In this document: positions 15,970-23,696 of the stretch, piece after piece
How the letters are laid out: every line of letters begins with the position of its first letter
How positions within the stretch are numbered: position 1 is the first letter of the stretch
Assembly: GCF_016863255.1 (NCBI RefSeq)
Contig: NZ_BOON01000018.1
Location: 62,001 to 126,000 of the forward strand
Source: Planosporangium mesophilum
Lineage (GTDB): Bacteria; Actinomycetota; Actinomycetes; Mycobacteriales; Micromonosporaceae
Direction of reading: 5' to 3'
DNA: 64,000 bases
Translations under genes and position numbers: made by a program
Notes under the pieces: model-generated
Told to the model about the DNA's origin: nothing
What the model saw: only the letters and a program-made list of their open reading frames with translations
Database searches by the model: none

Positions 15970-18636
15970 TCACAGCAGGTTCAGCTCGCGCGCCCGCTGG
16001 ATGACCTCGCGCCGCCGGCCCGCGCCGAGCTTGCGGTAGATGCTCTTCATGTGCGTCTTCACGGTGTTCACCGACACGCACAGCATCGAGGCGATCTCGG
16101 CCGCCGAGAGCATGCTCTGCAGGTACCGCAGGACGGTCAGCTCGCGCTCGGTCAGCGGCTCGGGCAGCCGGCTCACCGCGACGTTCTGCCGCGCCGCCCC
16201 CTGCGCCAGGTCACCGGCCAGGTCGTCGGCGAGCCCCCGGTAGCTGCTGCCGGCCGGCACGTACGTGGTGAGCAGCTCGCGAACCGCGTGCCCGCCCTCC
16301 AGGAACGGCCGCCGGATGGCCTCCTCGTCGGCCAGGCGCAGCGCCTGCTCCACCGAGCGGCCGGCCTTCGTCCGGTCACCGAGCGCGCGCATGGCGCGGG
16401 CGTACGTCAGGTTGGCCTCGATCGTCCACAGCAGAGACCCACCGCCCGGCTCGAGGTGCGCCACGACCGCGGACGCCGCCGGCGACGGCCGCCGCTCGGC
16501 CAGGTGGACCTTCGCCTGGACCAGCGTGTACCACACCGACAGCAGGTCCGGCGGGGGTACGCCGAGCAGCCGCTTGGCTGCCGCCGGCTCACCGGCCTGT
16601 ACGTGCAGCTCCGCTTCGGCCAGGGTCAGCGAGTGCCACAGCAGGCCCGGGATCTGGCAGTCCACCAGCTGGCGGCGTACCACCGACAGCTCGGCCGCCG
16701 CGCCCGTCACATCGCCGGCCGCCGCCTGCAGCCGGGCCCGCATGATCGCGGCCGCGGCGACCATGCCGGGGTCGACCAGCCCGCCGCTGTTGACCGCCCG
16801 CTCCAGGTAGTACATCGCCGGACGGATCCGGTTCTGCTGGTGGCAGACGTCGGCCAGGGTCAGCAGCGTCCACACCAGATCGCTGCCCTGGGTCAGGCCG
16901 TGCTGGTCGGCCAGGCTGACCGCCTCCTTGGCGAACCGCACCGCGGCGTTGAGCTGGCCCCGGGTGGTGTGCAGCGCGGCGAGCTGGCGCAGCGAGGCGA
17001 TCTGCGCCTGCGCCCCCCCGGACCGCCGGGCGTGCACCAGCCCCTCCTCCAGCGGGCCCTCGGCCGCCTGCAGGTCGCCCTGGTGCAGCCGCGCGCCGCC
17101 CATCGCCACCAGGGCCAGCGCCCGTACCTGGTGACCGTCCCCTTCGGACACCGGTACGTCGTCGCCCAGCAGGGCGGGCGCCGTCGCCAGTACCAGGTCG
17201 GGATCGCCGGACAGGTGCGCCTCCGCCACCCGGAACGCCGCCAGGATCGGGCGTAGCCGGTCGCGGACGGCGGCGTCGGCGCACGCGTGCTGGGAGCGGT
17301 CCACCAGGTGCAGGAACGTCTCGGTGGCGCGCGGGTCGCTCGCGTCCAGGCGCTCCGCGGCGAAGGCGAGCGCCAGCCGCGGATCGTGCTGGACCTGCTG
17401 CGGCGGCGTGGGGACGACCTCCTTGAGGGTACGCAGACGGGCACCGGGGACCAGTTCGTGCCAGCTGGAGTCGACGACGGCGACGGCCTGCGCCCACTCG
17501 CCGGCGGCGAGCGCGTGCCGGATCGCGTCGGCGGGCATGTCGTGGGCGAAGTACCACTCGGCGGCCCGCCGGTGCAGGTCCGGAAGCTGCTCCGGCCGGT
17601 GCTGGCGCAGCTCGTTGTAGAGCATCAGCCCGAACAGCGGGTGGCAGCGGTACCAGCCGCGGCTGCCGGCGCCGTGCATCTCCACCAGGTTGGCCAGCTC
17701 CAGCTCGGCCAGGATCCGCTCGCCGTCGGTACGCCCGGTCAGCGCCTGTACCAGCTCGGGGCGCACCTGGTCCAGGACCGAGGTGGCGAGCAGCACCTCC
17801 CGCATCTCCTCGGGCAGCTTGCCCAGTACCTCGCCGACCAGGTACTCGCCCAGGGCCCGGTCGTGGACCGCGAAGTCGGGCACGAGGCTGTCGGGGTCCG
17901 GGTGGTCGGCGATGGCCAGGGCGGCCAGCCGCAGGCCGGCGGCCCACCCCTCGGTCATCGCGTGCAGCCCCACCAGCGCCGGTTCGGCGAGCCGCACGTC
18001 GTGGGCCGCGAGCAACTGGCTGGTCTCGGCGAGCGAGAAGGCGAGCTGGGCGCTGCGGACCTCGGTCACCCCGCCGCTCATCCGCCAGCGGTACAGCGGC
18101 AGCGCCGGGTCGGCGCGGCAGCCGAGAACCAGCCGCAGCCGGGCGGCGGCCCGGCCGAGCAGCACCTCCACCTCGGTCCACACCTGCGCGTCGGTCACCT
18201 CGTGCGCGTCGTCCACGACGACGATGACGAGCGGGCCCGGGACCTCGAGCGCCGCGGCGATCTCGTCGAGGGTGCCGGGCCGGTCGGCGGCCCGGTGCGC
18301 GAAGGGCTCGACGCCGCCGAGTGTGGCGGCGAAGCGGTCCCAGAAGTCGGCGGACCGGCCGGCCTCCGCGGTGAACCAGGTGACCGGGCCGGGGGCGCGT
18401 CCGGACCGCACCCACGCCGCGAGCAGGGTCGTCTTGCCCCAGCCCGCGGGGGCGGAGACGATGGACAGCGGCCGGGTGACGGCCTGGTCCAGCAGCTCGA
18501 ACAGGCGCGTGCGCTCGACGAGGTTCGGGGGCGGCTGCGGGATCACCGGCTGCGGCATCCGCGGCGGCTCGACGGCGGGCGGAGCGTAGCCGTCGATCAC
18601 GGCGACGGTCGGTTCCGGCCGGCTCTCGGAGATCAT
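15970..18636 (-). CDS. large ATP-binding LuxR (LAL, MalT-like) transcriptional regulator 2
   Basis: 888 aa. The ATG at 18636 follows CAGGAGGCGGC. Pro-rich leader to about residue 38, then STAND ATPase with P-loop SAPAGWGKTT (61-70) and Walker B VIVVVDDAHEV, MalT-like helical domain, TPR-like repeats, and a C-terminal LuxR HTH (EPLTERELTVLRYLQSML, AAEIASMLCVSVNTVKTHM, SIYRKLGAGRRREV). The HTH is very close to that of regulator 1 (LTEREL.VLR.L.SML..EIASML.V..NTVKTH), so the two may read similar sites. It is divergent from the second DUF7144 gene with a 586-nt gap. The inducer is unknown. Confidence 0.88.
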   Translation of the reverse strand: MISESRPEPTVAVIDGYAPPAVEPPRMPQPVIPQPPPNLVERTRLFELLDQAVTRPLSIVSAPAGWGKTTLLAAWVRSGRAPGPVTWFTAEAGRSADFWDRFAATLGGVEPFAHRAADRPGTLDEIAAALEVPGPLVIVVVDDAHEVTDAQVWTEVEVLLGRAAARLRLVLGCRADPALPLYRWRMSGGVTEVRSAQLAFSLAETSQLLAAHDVRLAEPALVGLHAMTEGWAAGLRLAALAIADHPDPDSLVPDFAVHDRALGEYLVGEVLGKLPEEMREVLLATSVLDQVRPELVQALTGRTDGERILAELELANLVEMHGAGSRGWYRCHPLFGLMLYNELRQHRPEQLPDLHRRAAEWYFAHDMPADAIRHALAAGEWAQAVAVVDSSWHELVPGARLRTLKEVVPTPPQQVQHDPRLALAFAAERLDASDPRATETFLHLVDRSQHACADAAVRDRLRPILAAFRVAEAHLSGDPDLVLATAPALLGDDVPVSEGDGHQVRALALVAMGGARLHQGDLQAAEGPLEEGLVHARRSGGAQAQIASLRQLAALHTTRGQLNAAVRFAKEAVSLADQHGLTQGSDLVWTLLTLADVCHQQNRIRPAMYYLERAVNSGGLVDPGMVAAAAIMRARLQAAAGDVTGAAAELSVVRRQLVDCQIPGLLWHSLTLAEAELHVQAGEPAAAKRLLGVPPPDLLSVWYTLVQAKVHLAERRPSPAASAVVAHLEPGGGSLLWTIEANLTYARAMRALGDRTKAGRSVEQALRLADEEAIRRPFLEGGHAVRELLTTYVPAGSSYRGLADDLAGDLAQGAARQNVAVSRLPEPLTERELTVLRYLQSMLSAAEIASMLCVSVNTVKTHMKSIYRKLGAGRRREVIQRARELNLL

Positions 18637-19222
18637 GCCGCCTCCTGCCGGGCCGCGCCGTACCCCGGCCGCTCACCCACGAGGGCAGGCCCGTGGGACC
18701 GCCCCACGCCGAAAATGCGATGCCTGCCGTTCACCCGGTGGTCCCCCCGCCCGTTGCTGTGTGACACGCCGGGAATTCTTTAGGGGGCGGAGGTGATCCG
18801 TCGTCACCCCGGGAAGGTGAAGCATGCCGGGCCGGGCGGGCGCTGTCCCCGGTACGGTCGGCGTTCGGTCCCTGGGGTCCATCATGCGCTCCCGGCGGCG
18901 CCCCCGCCCGCGCCGCGGCCGGACTACGCGTGGCGCGGGCACGATGACGCGCCGCGACCACCCCGCACAGGTGAGGTGTGGTCACCCCGGCCCCCACCAG
19001 GATCGACGGCGTCATGGTTGGCACCGACACGGTGAGGAGGTGGCCGCTGAGGAAGGCTCGCCAGGCGGGCCGCGACAGGTAGCACACTCACCCGCCGGGC
19101 GGCTCACCGGCCGACAACGCCGCCCGCTCCTGCCGCACGCGACGCGCCATGGCCCGCCGGCGAGTCCGGCCGTGTCATCCGGGCAACCGGTATCCGGCGA
19201 TCCTTGAAGGAGGGGTCAGCGG
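18637..19222. other. 586-nt divergent regulatory gap
   Basis: No gene is supported; open frames here have atypical composition. Two GGTGA/TCACC-type inverted sites are visible: GGTGA-N7-TCACC at 18792-18808 and GGTG-N4-CACC at 18975-18986. The gap separates LAL regulator 2 from the second DUF7144 gene and probably contains promoters for both, plus possible regulator sites. Confidence 0.4.
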
Positions 19223-19690
19223 ATGACCCAACGCACGAGCGTGTGGTCCGGCTGGATCAGCTTCGCGACCGTCATGCTGACGATGATCGGCGCGTTCAAC
19301 ATCGTGGAGGGCCTGGCCGCCCTCATGACGGGCACGATCAGCTTCATCGACGAGGGCCTCCTCGTCGTGGTCAACCTCACCGTGTGGGGCGTGCTGACGC
19401 TGGTCTCCGGTGCGCTGCTCATCGCCGTCGGCCTCGGTCTGATCTCGCGCAGCGAGGTGGCGCGCGTCGCCGCGGTGGTCCTCATCGCGCTGCACGCGCT
19501 GGTCCAACTCTCCGCGCTGGCGGCTTTCCCGGTCTGGTCGCTGCTCATGATCGCGCTGGATGTGGTGGTGCTGTTCGCGTTGACCGTCCACTGGCCGGAC
19601 AGGGTCGCCGAGGCCCAGCCCGCCGGCCCCGCGGTCGCCGCCGCACCGTCCACACCGGCCAGTGCCGGTACGCCCCGGCCGGCGGCCTGA
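19223..19690 (+). CDS. DUF7144 family membrane protein
   Basis: 155 aa. GAAGGAGGGGTCAGCGG precedes the ATG. Four predicted membrane segments in the DUF7144 pattern: VMLTMIGAFNIVEGLAALM, WGVLTLVSGALLIAVGLGLI, VAAVVLIALHALVQLSALAAF and WSLLMIALDVVVLFALT, then a short Ala/Pro tail. It is clearly paralogous to the protein at 15066 (shared GAFN(V/I)VEGL, LxHALxQLxxLAAFPxW). Function unknown. It lies between LAL regulator 2 and the convergent DUF6325-SHOCT pair. Confidence 0.85.
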   Translation: MTQRTSVWSGWISFATVMLTMIGAFNIVEGLAALMTGTISFIDEGLLVVVNLTVWGVLTLVSGALLIAVGLGLISRSEVARVAAVVLIALHALVQLSALAAFPVWSLLMIALDVVVLFALTVHWPDRVAEAQPAGPAVAAAPSTPASAGTPRPAA

Positions 19691-19761
19691 CGGCCGCCAC
19701 GCCGACTCGGCTACGGCGCCCGGGGGCTGGACCCGGGCGCCGTTCCGGTACCCGCTGTGGG

Positions 19762-20055
19762 TCACCACCACTGCTCGTGGCGCAGTACCCGCGCCTTCGC
19801 AGCGGCGAACTCCTGTGGCGTCAACACGCCCCGTTCGGCCAGGTCGACGAGCTGGCTGAGCTGGGCCACCACGTCGTCCCCGGCGCCCGCGACGGAGGGC
19901 GGGGTGGAGATCTGGCTCGGCGGTACCGGCTGCGGGCGGGTGCGCGTCAGCCAGCCCGCCGACAGTGCCGCGACGGCCTCCTCCGCCCGGCGGTGCGCCA
20001 GGCCGATGCTCAGCGCGCCGCGCAGCAGCGGCGCTCCGTGTCGGCGGGTCGACAT
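19762..20055 (-). CDS. SHOCT domain protein
   Basis: 97 aa. GAGGAGAGGAGTCCC precedes the ATG. The C-terminal SHOCT motif is LSQLVDLAERGVLTPQEF followed by AAAKARVL, about residues 65-92; SHOCT is a short oligomerisation motif. The N-terminal part is Arg/Ala/Pro-rich without membrane segments. It lies 54 nt downstream of the DUF6325 gene on the same strand and they probably form an operon. No enzymatic role is expected. Confidence 0.85.
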   Translation of the reverse strand: MSTRRHGAPLLRGALSIGLAHRRAEEAVAALSAGWLTRTRPQPVPPSQISTPPSVAGAGDDVVAQLSQLVDLAERGVLTPQEFAAAKARVLRHEQWW

Positions 20056-20109
20056 GGGACTCCTCTCCTCGGTGGTCTACATCGGACTCCCGTACCGGTG
20101 TACCCGTCG

Positions 20110-20550
20110 TCAGCCGGCCGGGCGGCCGGACCCCTCACGGCGGCGGAGCGCCTCGCTCGCGCACGTGTCGGGGATGCGCACCGCCGCGACCAGCTCCCCG
20201 CCCAGCTCCCGCACCGCGTCACCGGCGCCGCGGGCCCAGCCGTGCTCGACGAGCAGGGCGAGCGCGGCGGTCCCGGCGTCAAGCGCCTGCCCGACCTCGT
20301 CGATGTCGGCGGCGTCGATGAGGCCGGCCTCGTCGAACCCGTACCCGGCGGCCAGCTCGGCGAGCACCGCCACCGCCGCGAGCTCCTCGCCGCGCACGTG
20401 GCCGTCGCGGTCCTTCGTCACCACCAGAGCGTCGACGATCCGCACGTCACCGCCGATTTCGACCGCCCGCAGCACGGAACCGACCCGGTTCGGGAGCTCC
20501 TCGCCCGGAAACGCCACGACCAGGAACTCGAGTGGACCGATCCCCGCCAT
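20110..20550 (-). CDS. DUF6325 family protein
   Basis: 146 aa. GGGAGCGGTAG precedes the ATG. The opening GPLEFLVVAFPGEELPNRV and the block VRIVDALVVTKDRDGHV match the DUF6325 pattern (xPVExLxLxFPG, then VRxxDxxxxxKDxDG). Acidic/Ala-rich helical remainder with LLVEHGWARG in the middle. Some family members carry a C-terminal stretch that could insert in membranes, but no clear membrane helix is seen here. It probably heads a two-gene operon with the SHOCT gene. Function unknown. Confidence 0.8.
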   Translation of the reverse strand: MAGIGPLEFLVVAFPGEELPNRVGSVLRAVEIGGDVRIVDALVVTKDRDGHVRGEELAAVAVLAELAAGYGFDEAGLIDAADIDEVGQALDAGTAALALLVEHGWARGAGDAVRELGGELVAAVRIPDTCASEALRRREGSGRPAG

Positions 20551-20819
20551 CTACCGCTCCCTGTTCTCCTGCGGCCACCGGCCGTGGACGTCCGCGCGCC
20601 CACCGGCCGTCGGCCGGGGCGTTGCCAAGCATCGTGGGCCTCGATCGGGTGAGGATGCGTCACCCGTTCGACCACCTGGCGGCCCGGACCGCCCTCACCC
20701 TGACCGGCGTCGCCGGGCCTGGCCCGGTTCATCCGCGGCGGGTGAGACGGGGGTGTGCCGGCCGCGTCTTCCGGCGGTCGGGCCCGCCGGGCTCTGCGCC
20801 GGTCACTAGGCTGGCGGCC

Positions 20820-21743
20820 GTGAGCCGACCTCTGCTGCTCGTCGACACGGCCAGCCTCTACTTCCGCGCCTACTTCGGCATCCCGGAGTCGGCGGTCACC
20901 GCGCCCGACGGTACGCCCGTCAACGCCGTACGGGGCTTCCTGGACATGCTGGCCACCCTGGTGCGTACCCGGCAGCCCGGGCGCGTGGTGTGCGCCCTGG
21001 ACACCGACTGGCGGCCGGCGTGGCGGGTGGCGCTGCTGGCCAGCTACAAGGCGCACCGGCTGGCCGCCGACGGCGGTGAGCAGACCCCCGACGGGCTGTC
21101 GGCGCAGGTACCGATCATCCTGGACGTCCTCGACGCGCTCGGCGTACCCGCGGTCGGGCTGGCCGGCTACGAGGCCGACGACGTGATCGGTACGCTCGCC
21201 ACCCGCGAGCCCGGCCCGATCGAGGTGGCCTCCGGCGACCGGGACCTGTTCCAGCTGGTCGACGACGACCGCGCGGTGAGCGTGCTGTACTGCGGCCGGG
21301 GCGTGTCCAAGCTCGAGGTCTACGACGACGCGGTGGTCCGCGGGAAGTACGGGGTGCCGGCGGCGGCGTACGCGGACTTCGCGGCGATGCGCGGCGACCC
21401 GAGCGACGGTCTGCCCGGGGTGGCCGGCGTCGGCGAGAAGACCGCGGCCCGGCTGATCGAACGGTACGGGAGTCTTGACGGCGTCCTCGCCGCGCTCGAC
21501 GACCCGGCGTCGGGCTTCGCGCCGGGGCTGCGCACGAAGCTGATCGCCGCCCGCGACTACCTGGCCGTCGCGCCCGAGGTGGTAGGCGTGGCCCGGGAGG
21601 CCGCGGTGCCGCCGGTCGACGGCCGGCTGCCGGTGGCCGCCGAGGGCGAGCGGTTGCTCGCCCTCGCTGAGAAGTGGAACATCGCTGGAGCCCTGCGCCG
21701 CGCGGTCGACGCGCTGACCGCGCAGCCACCGGCCGACCGCTGA
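20820..21743 (+). CDS. 5'-3' exonuclease (DNA polymerase I N-domain/FEN-like)
   Basis: 307 aa stand-alone nuclease. PIN-like domain: LLLVDTASLYFRAYFG at the N-terminus, ALDTDWRPAWR, GYEADDVIGTLA and VASGDRDLFQLV supply the acidic metal ligands; the helix-hairpin-helix is GLPGVAGVGEKTAARLIERY. It should process 5' ends or flaps during replication and repair, separate from full-length PolA. The GTG start at 20820 has TAGGCT (20807-20812) 7 nt upstream and no ribosome site, so it is probably leaderless. Confidence 0.9.
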   Translation: MSRPLLLVDTASLYFRAYFGIPESAVTAPDGTPVNAVRGFLDMLATLVRTRQPGRVVCALDTDWRPAWRVALLASYKAHRLAADGGEQTPDGLSAQVPIILDVLDALGVPAVGLAGYEADDVIGTLATREPGPIEVASGDRDLFQLVDDDRAVSVLYCGRGVSKLEVYDDAVVRGKYGVPAAAYADFAAMRGDPSDGLPGVAGVGEKTAARLIERYGSLDGVLAALDDPASGFAPGLRTKLIAARDYLAVAPEVVGVAREAAVPPVDGRLPVAAEGERLLALAEKWNIAGALRRAVDALTAQPPADR

Positions 21744-21768
21744 CGTCGCGCGCTCGGCCGGCGACCGG

Positions 21769-23250
21769 TCAGCCGCGATGCGCTCCCCCGATCCGCGGGT
21801 TGACCGGCGCCCAGGTGCGGTTGAGGGCCGCGGCGTCGGGCGGCGGCGCCGGCGGCAACGCGCCGGCGGGCGCTGGAGGCAGCATGCCCGGTAGGACGGC
21901 GTTGCCGGACGGTGCGGGCGGCGCGCCACGGCCGGGCGGGGCCGGCAGAGCGGGGCCACCGGGCGGGGCCGGCAGAGCGGGGCCACCGGGCGGAGCCGGC
22001 AGAGCGGGGCCACCGGGCGAAGCCGGCACCGCGACACCGCCGCCCGGCAGAGCCGGCAGAGCGGGGCCGCCGGGCGAAGCCGGCACCGCGACACCGCCGC
22101 TCGGCGGTGGCGGCACAGCCGCGACGCCCGTCGGTGGTGGCAACAGCACACCACCACCCGGCGGTGTCGGCACGACGCCGTCCGGCGCGACGGGCTCGGG
22201 TGCGGCGTGTGCGCCGCGACGGGCCGGGGGCTCGGCAGGTGCGCCGTGCGCTCCGCGCGGGGCAGGCTCGGCGGGTGCCGCGTGCACTCGGGGTTGAGCG
22301 GGTACGGGGGTGTCCGGCTCGTCGGCCGGCCGGGCCGCGTGGGCCCCGCCGCGACTGCGCCCCTCCCGCCGGTCGGCCGCCGGCGGCTCGTCCGCCATGG
22401 CCGCCGCGGTCGGCACCCGTACGACCGCGCGTACCGGCTGGTTGGCACCGTCGCGACTGACGTCGGGGGCAGGAAAGTCCTCTTTGGGCAGGCGCGTGAG
22501 GTTCTCGCCGGGCACCGCCGCGGCCGCTTCCAGCGAGGGCAGTCCGTCGATGCGGCGCTGTACGCCGCCGAGCTGCTCGGAGAGCGCGTCCCGGTGAGCG
22601 CCGAGCGCGTCGACCAGCCAACGGGCCGAGGCGATCACCTGACCGCTGACGGCCGCCGCGCGTTCGATCACCCGACGGGCGGTCTCGCGCGCCTCGCTGA
22701 CGTGCCGTTCGGCCCACTTCTCGATGGCCGCGCGGCGTTCGGCCACCGCGGCCTCCTCGGCGGCCCGCCGGTGCGCCAGCATGGCCTCGAGCGCCGACGT
22801 GGCCTGCTCCGCCTGCTGGCGGGCGTCCCGCAGATAGGCCTCGGCCTCCTCGCGCATCGCCCGGGTCTCGGTCTCCGTGCGGGTCCGCAGGTCGTCCGCC
22901 TCCGTGGTGGCGATCTCGATGATCTGCCGCAGCCGGGCACCGACCACGGCAGACTCCGGCTTGTTGGGGTCGCACGTGCACATCGCGCTCGCCTTGCCCA
23001 ACTCGTCGACGCGGGTGGCGAGGACCTGCTGGCTGCGGCGCGTGGTCGTCAGCTCCGAGGTCAGCTCCTCGATGCGCCGCTGGGTGCGGGTCACGTACTT
23101 GTTGACCTGCCGCCGGTCGTACCCGCGCAGCGCTCCGTCGAATGTGGTGTATGTCTGCAGGTCGGCCTCGTCGCCCGTGGAGTGGGCGTGATCGCCGCTG
23201 GTCTCCGGTGCGGCTGCCGGGACGGCAGCCCGCGCGGGTGAGTGGTCCAT
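21769..23250 (-). CDS. DivIVA-domain-like coiled-coil protein with Pro/Gly-rich tail
   Basis: 493 aa. GAAGGAGCGTTG precedes the ATG. Residues about 35-65 (TFDGALRGYDRRQVNKYVTR) resemble the DivIVA/GpsB N-terminal lipid-binding motif F..ALRGYD..QVD.YV; a long coiled coil rich in E/A/R follows (about 60-235). A CTCD motif interrupts it near residue 95. The last about 200 residues are low-complexity Pro/Gly/Ala, including PGGPALPAP repeats encoded by 27-bp DNA units. Such proteins act at poles or septa in tip growth or cell division; the exact role is unknown. The tail probably varies in length between strains. Confidence 0.7.
   Translation of the reverse strand: MDHSPARAAVPAAAPETSGDHAHSTGDEADLQTYTTFDGALRGYDRRQVNKYVTRTQRRIEELTSELTTTRRSQQVLATRVDELGKASAMCTCDPNKPESAVVGARLRQIIEIATTEADDLRTRTETETRAMREEAEAYLRDARQQAEQATSALEAMLAHRRAAEEAAVAERRAAIEKWAERHVSEARETARRVIERAAAVSGQVIASARWLVDALGAHRDALSEQLGGVQRRIDGLPSLEAAAAVPGENLTRLPKEDFPAPDVSRDGANQPVRAVVRVPTAAAMADEPPAADRREGRSRGGAHAARPADEPDTPVPAQPRVHAAPAEPAPRGAHGAPAEPPARRGAHAAPEPVAPDGVVPTPPGGGVLLPPPTGVAAVPPPPSGGVAVPASPGGPALPALPGGGVAVPASPGGPALPAPPGGPALPAPPGGPALPAPPGRGAPPAPSGNAVLPGMLPPAPAGALPPAPPPDAAALNRTWAPVNPRIGGAHRG
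21934..22014. repeat. 27-bp tandem repeats in the tail of the DivIVA-like gene
   Basis: Three head-to-tail 27-nt units (21934-21960, 21961-21987, 21988-22014) differ by at most one base. Degenerate copies continue to about 22110. Each encodes a nonapeptide of the PGGPALPAP type. Slippage-prone minisatellite. Confidence 0.85.
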
Positions 23251-23651
23251 CAACGCTCCTTCATTGCCGGTACGGGGTGGGATACGTCTGCGGGAAACGG
23301 TCCGGCGCAGCCTGCCGCGCGTCGGCCACCGACCCCGACGCGACCAGCGGCCGCAGGTCCTCGCGCGCGGTCGATTCAGCTGGCGAACCAGCTCGCTTCG
23401 TGGTCAGAGAGCGCTCACCCATGGGGAGGTACCCCTTCCCGCGCCCGTGGACTGCCGCACCTGGGCGCCGGCGACATATCGCCGGTTCGCCCGCAACGCC
23501 CAGAACGGTAGGAGCGGGGCGGGTTCGTCTTCATCACCCTGGCGGGGTGAACCTCCCCCGGCGCCGGGTCCAGCCGGCCGCCGTCATCGACGGCGACCGT
23601 CAGGCCATCGCGGCGGCGGCGGGCACGCCGTCATCGACGGCCGTGATTCCT
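23251..23651. other. 401-nt gap with duplicated gene ends
   Basis: No gene is supported between the DivIVA-like gene start and the helY stop. The right part holds degenerate copies of the helY 3' end (23580-23640). The left part should hold the promoter of the DivIVA-like gene. Confidence 0.5.
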
Positions 23652-23696
23652 ACCGTCAGGCCATCGCGGTGTACGCGAGCACGCCGTGGTTGACGG
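23580..23696. repeat. tandem duplication of the helY 3' end
   Basis: The 45-bp end of helY including its stop (23652-23696) is copied at 23596-23640 with an 11-nt spacer; ACCGTCAGGCCATCGCGG is identical in both. A further partial copy, GCCGTCATCGACGG, starts at 23580. The copy translates to GVPAAAAMA-stop against GVLAYTAMA-stop in the gene. Confidence 0.8.

Noticed and set aside
18673-19207. Overlapping frames of 80-127 codons between LAL regulator 2 and the DUF7144 gene
   Set aside because: Frames open on both strands with Arg/Pro/His-rich products; typical of non-coding high-GC DNA.
21912-22110. Repeated units considered as a CRISPR array
   Set aside because: Units are head-to-tail without unique spacers and encode in-frame peptide repeats of the DivIVA-like protein.
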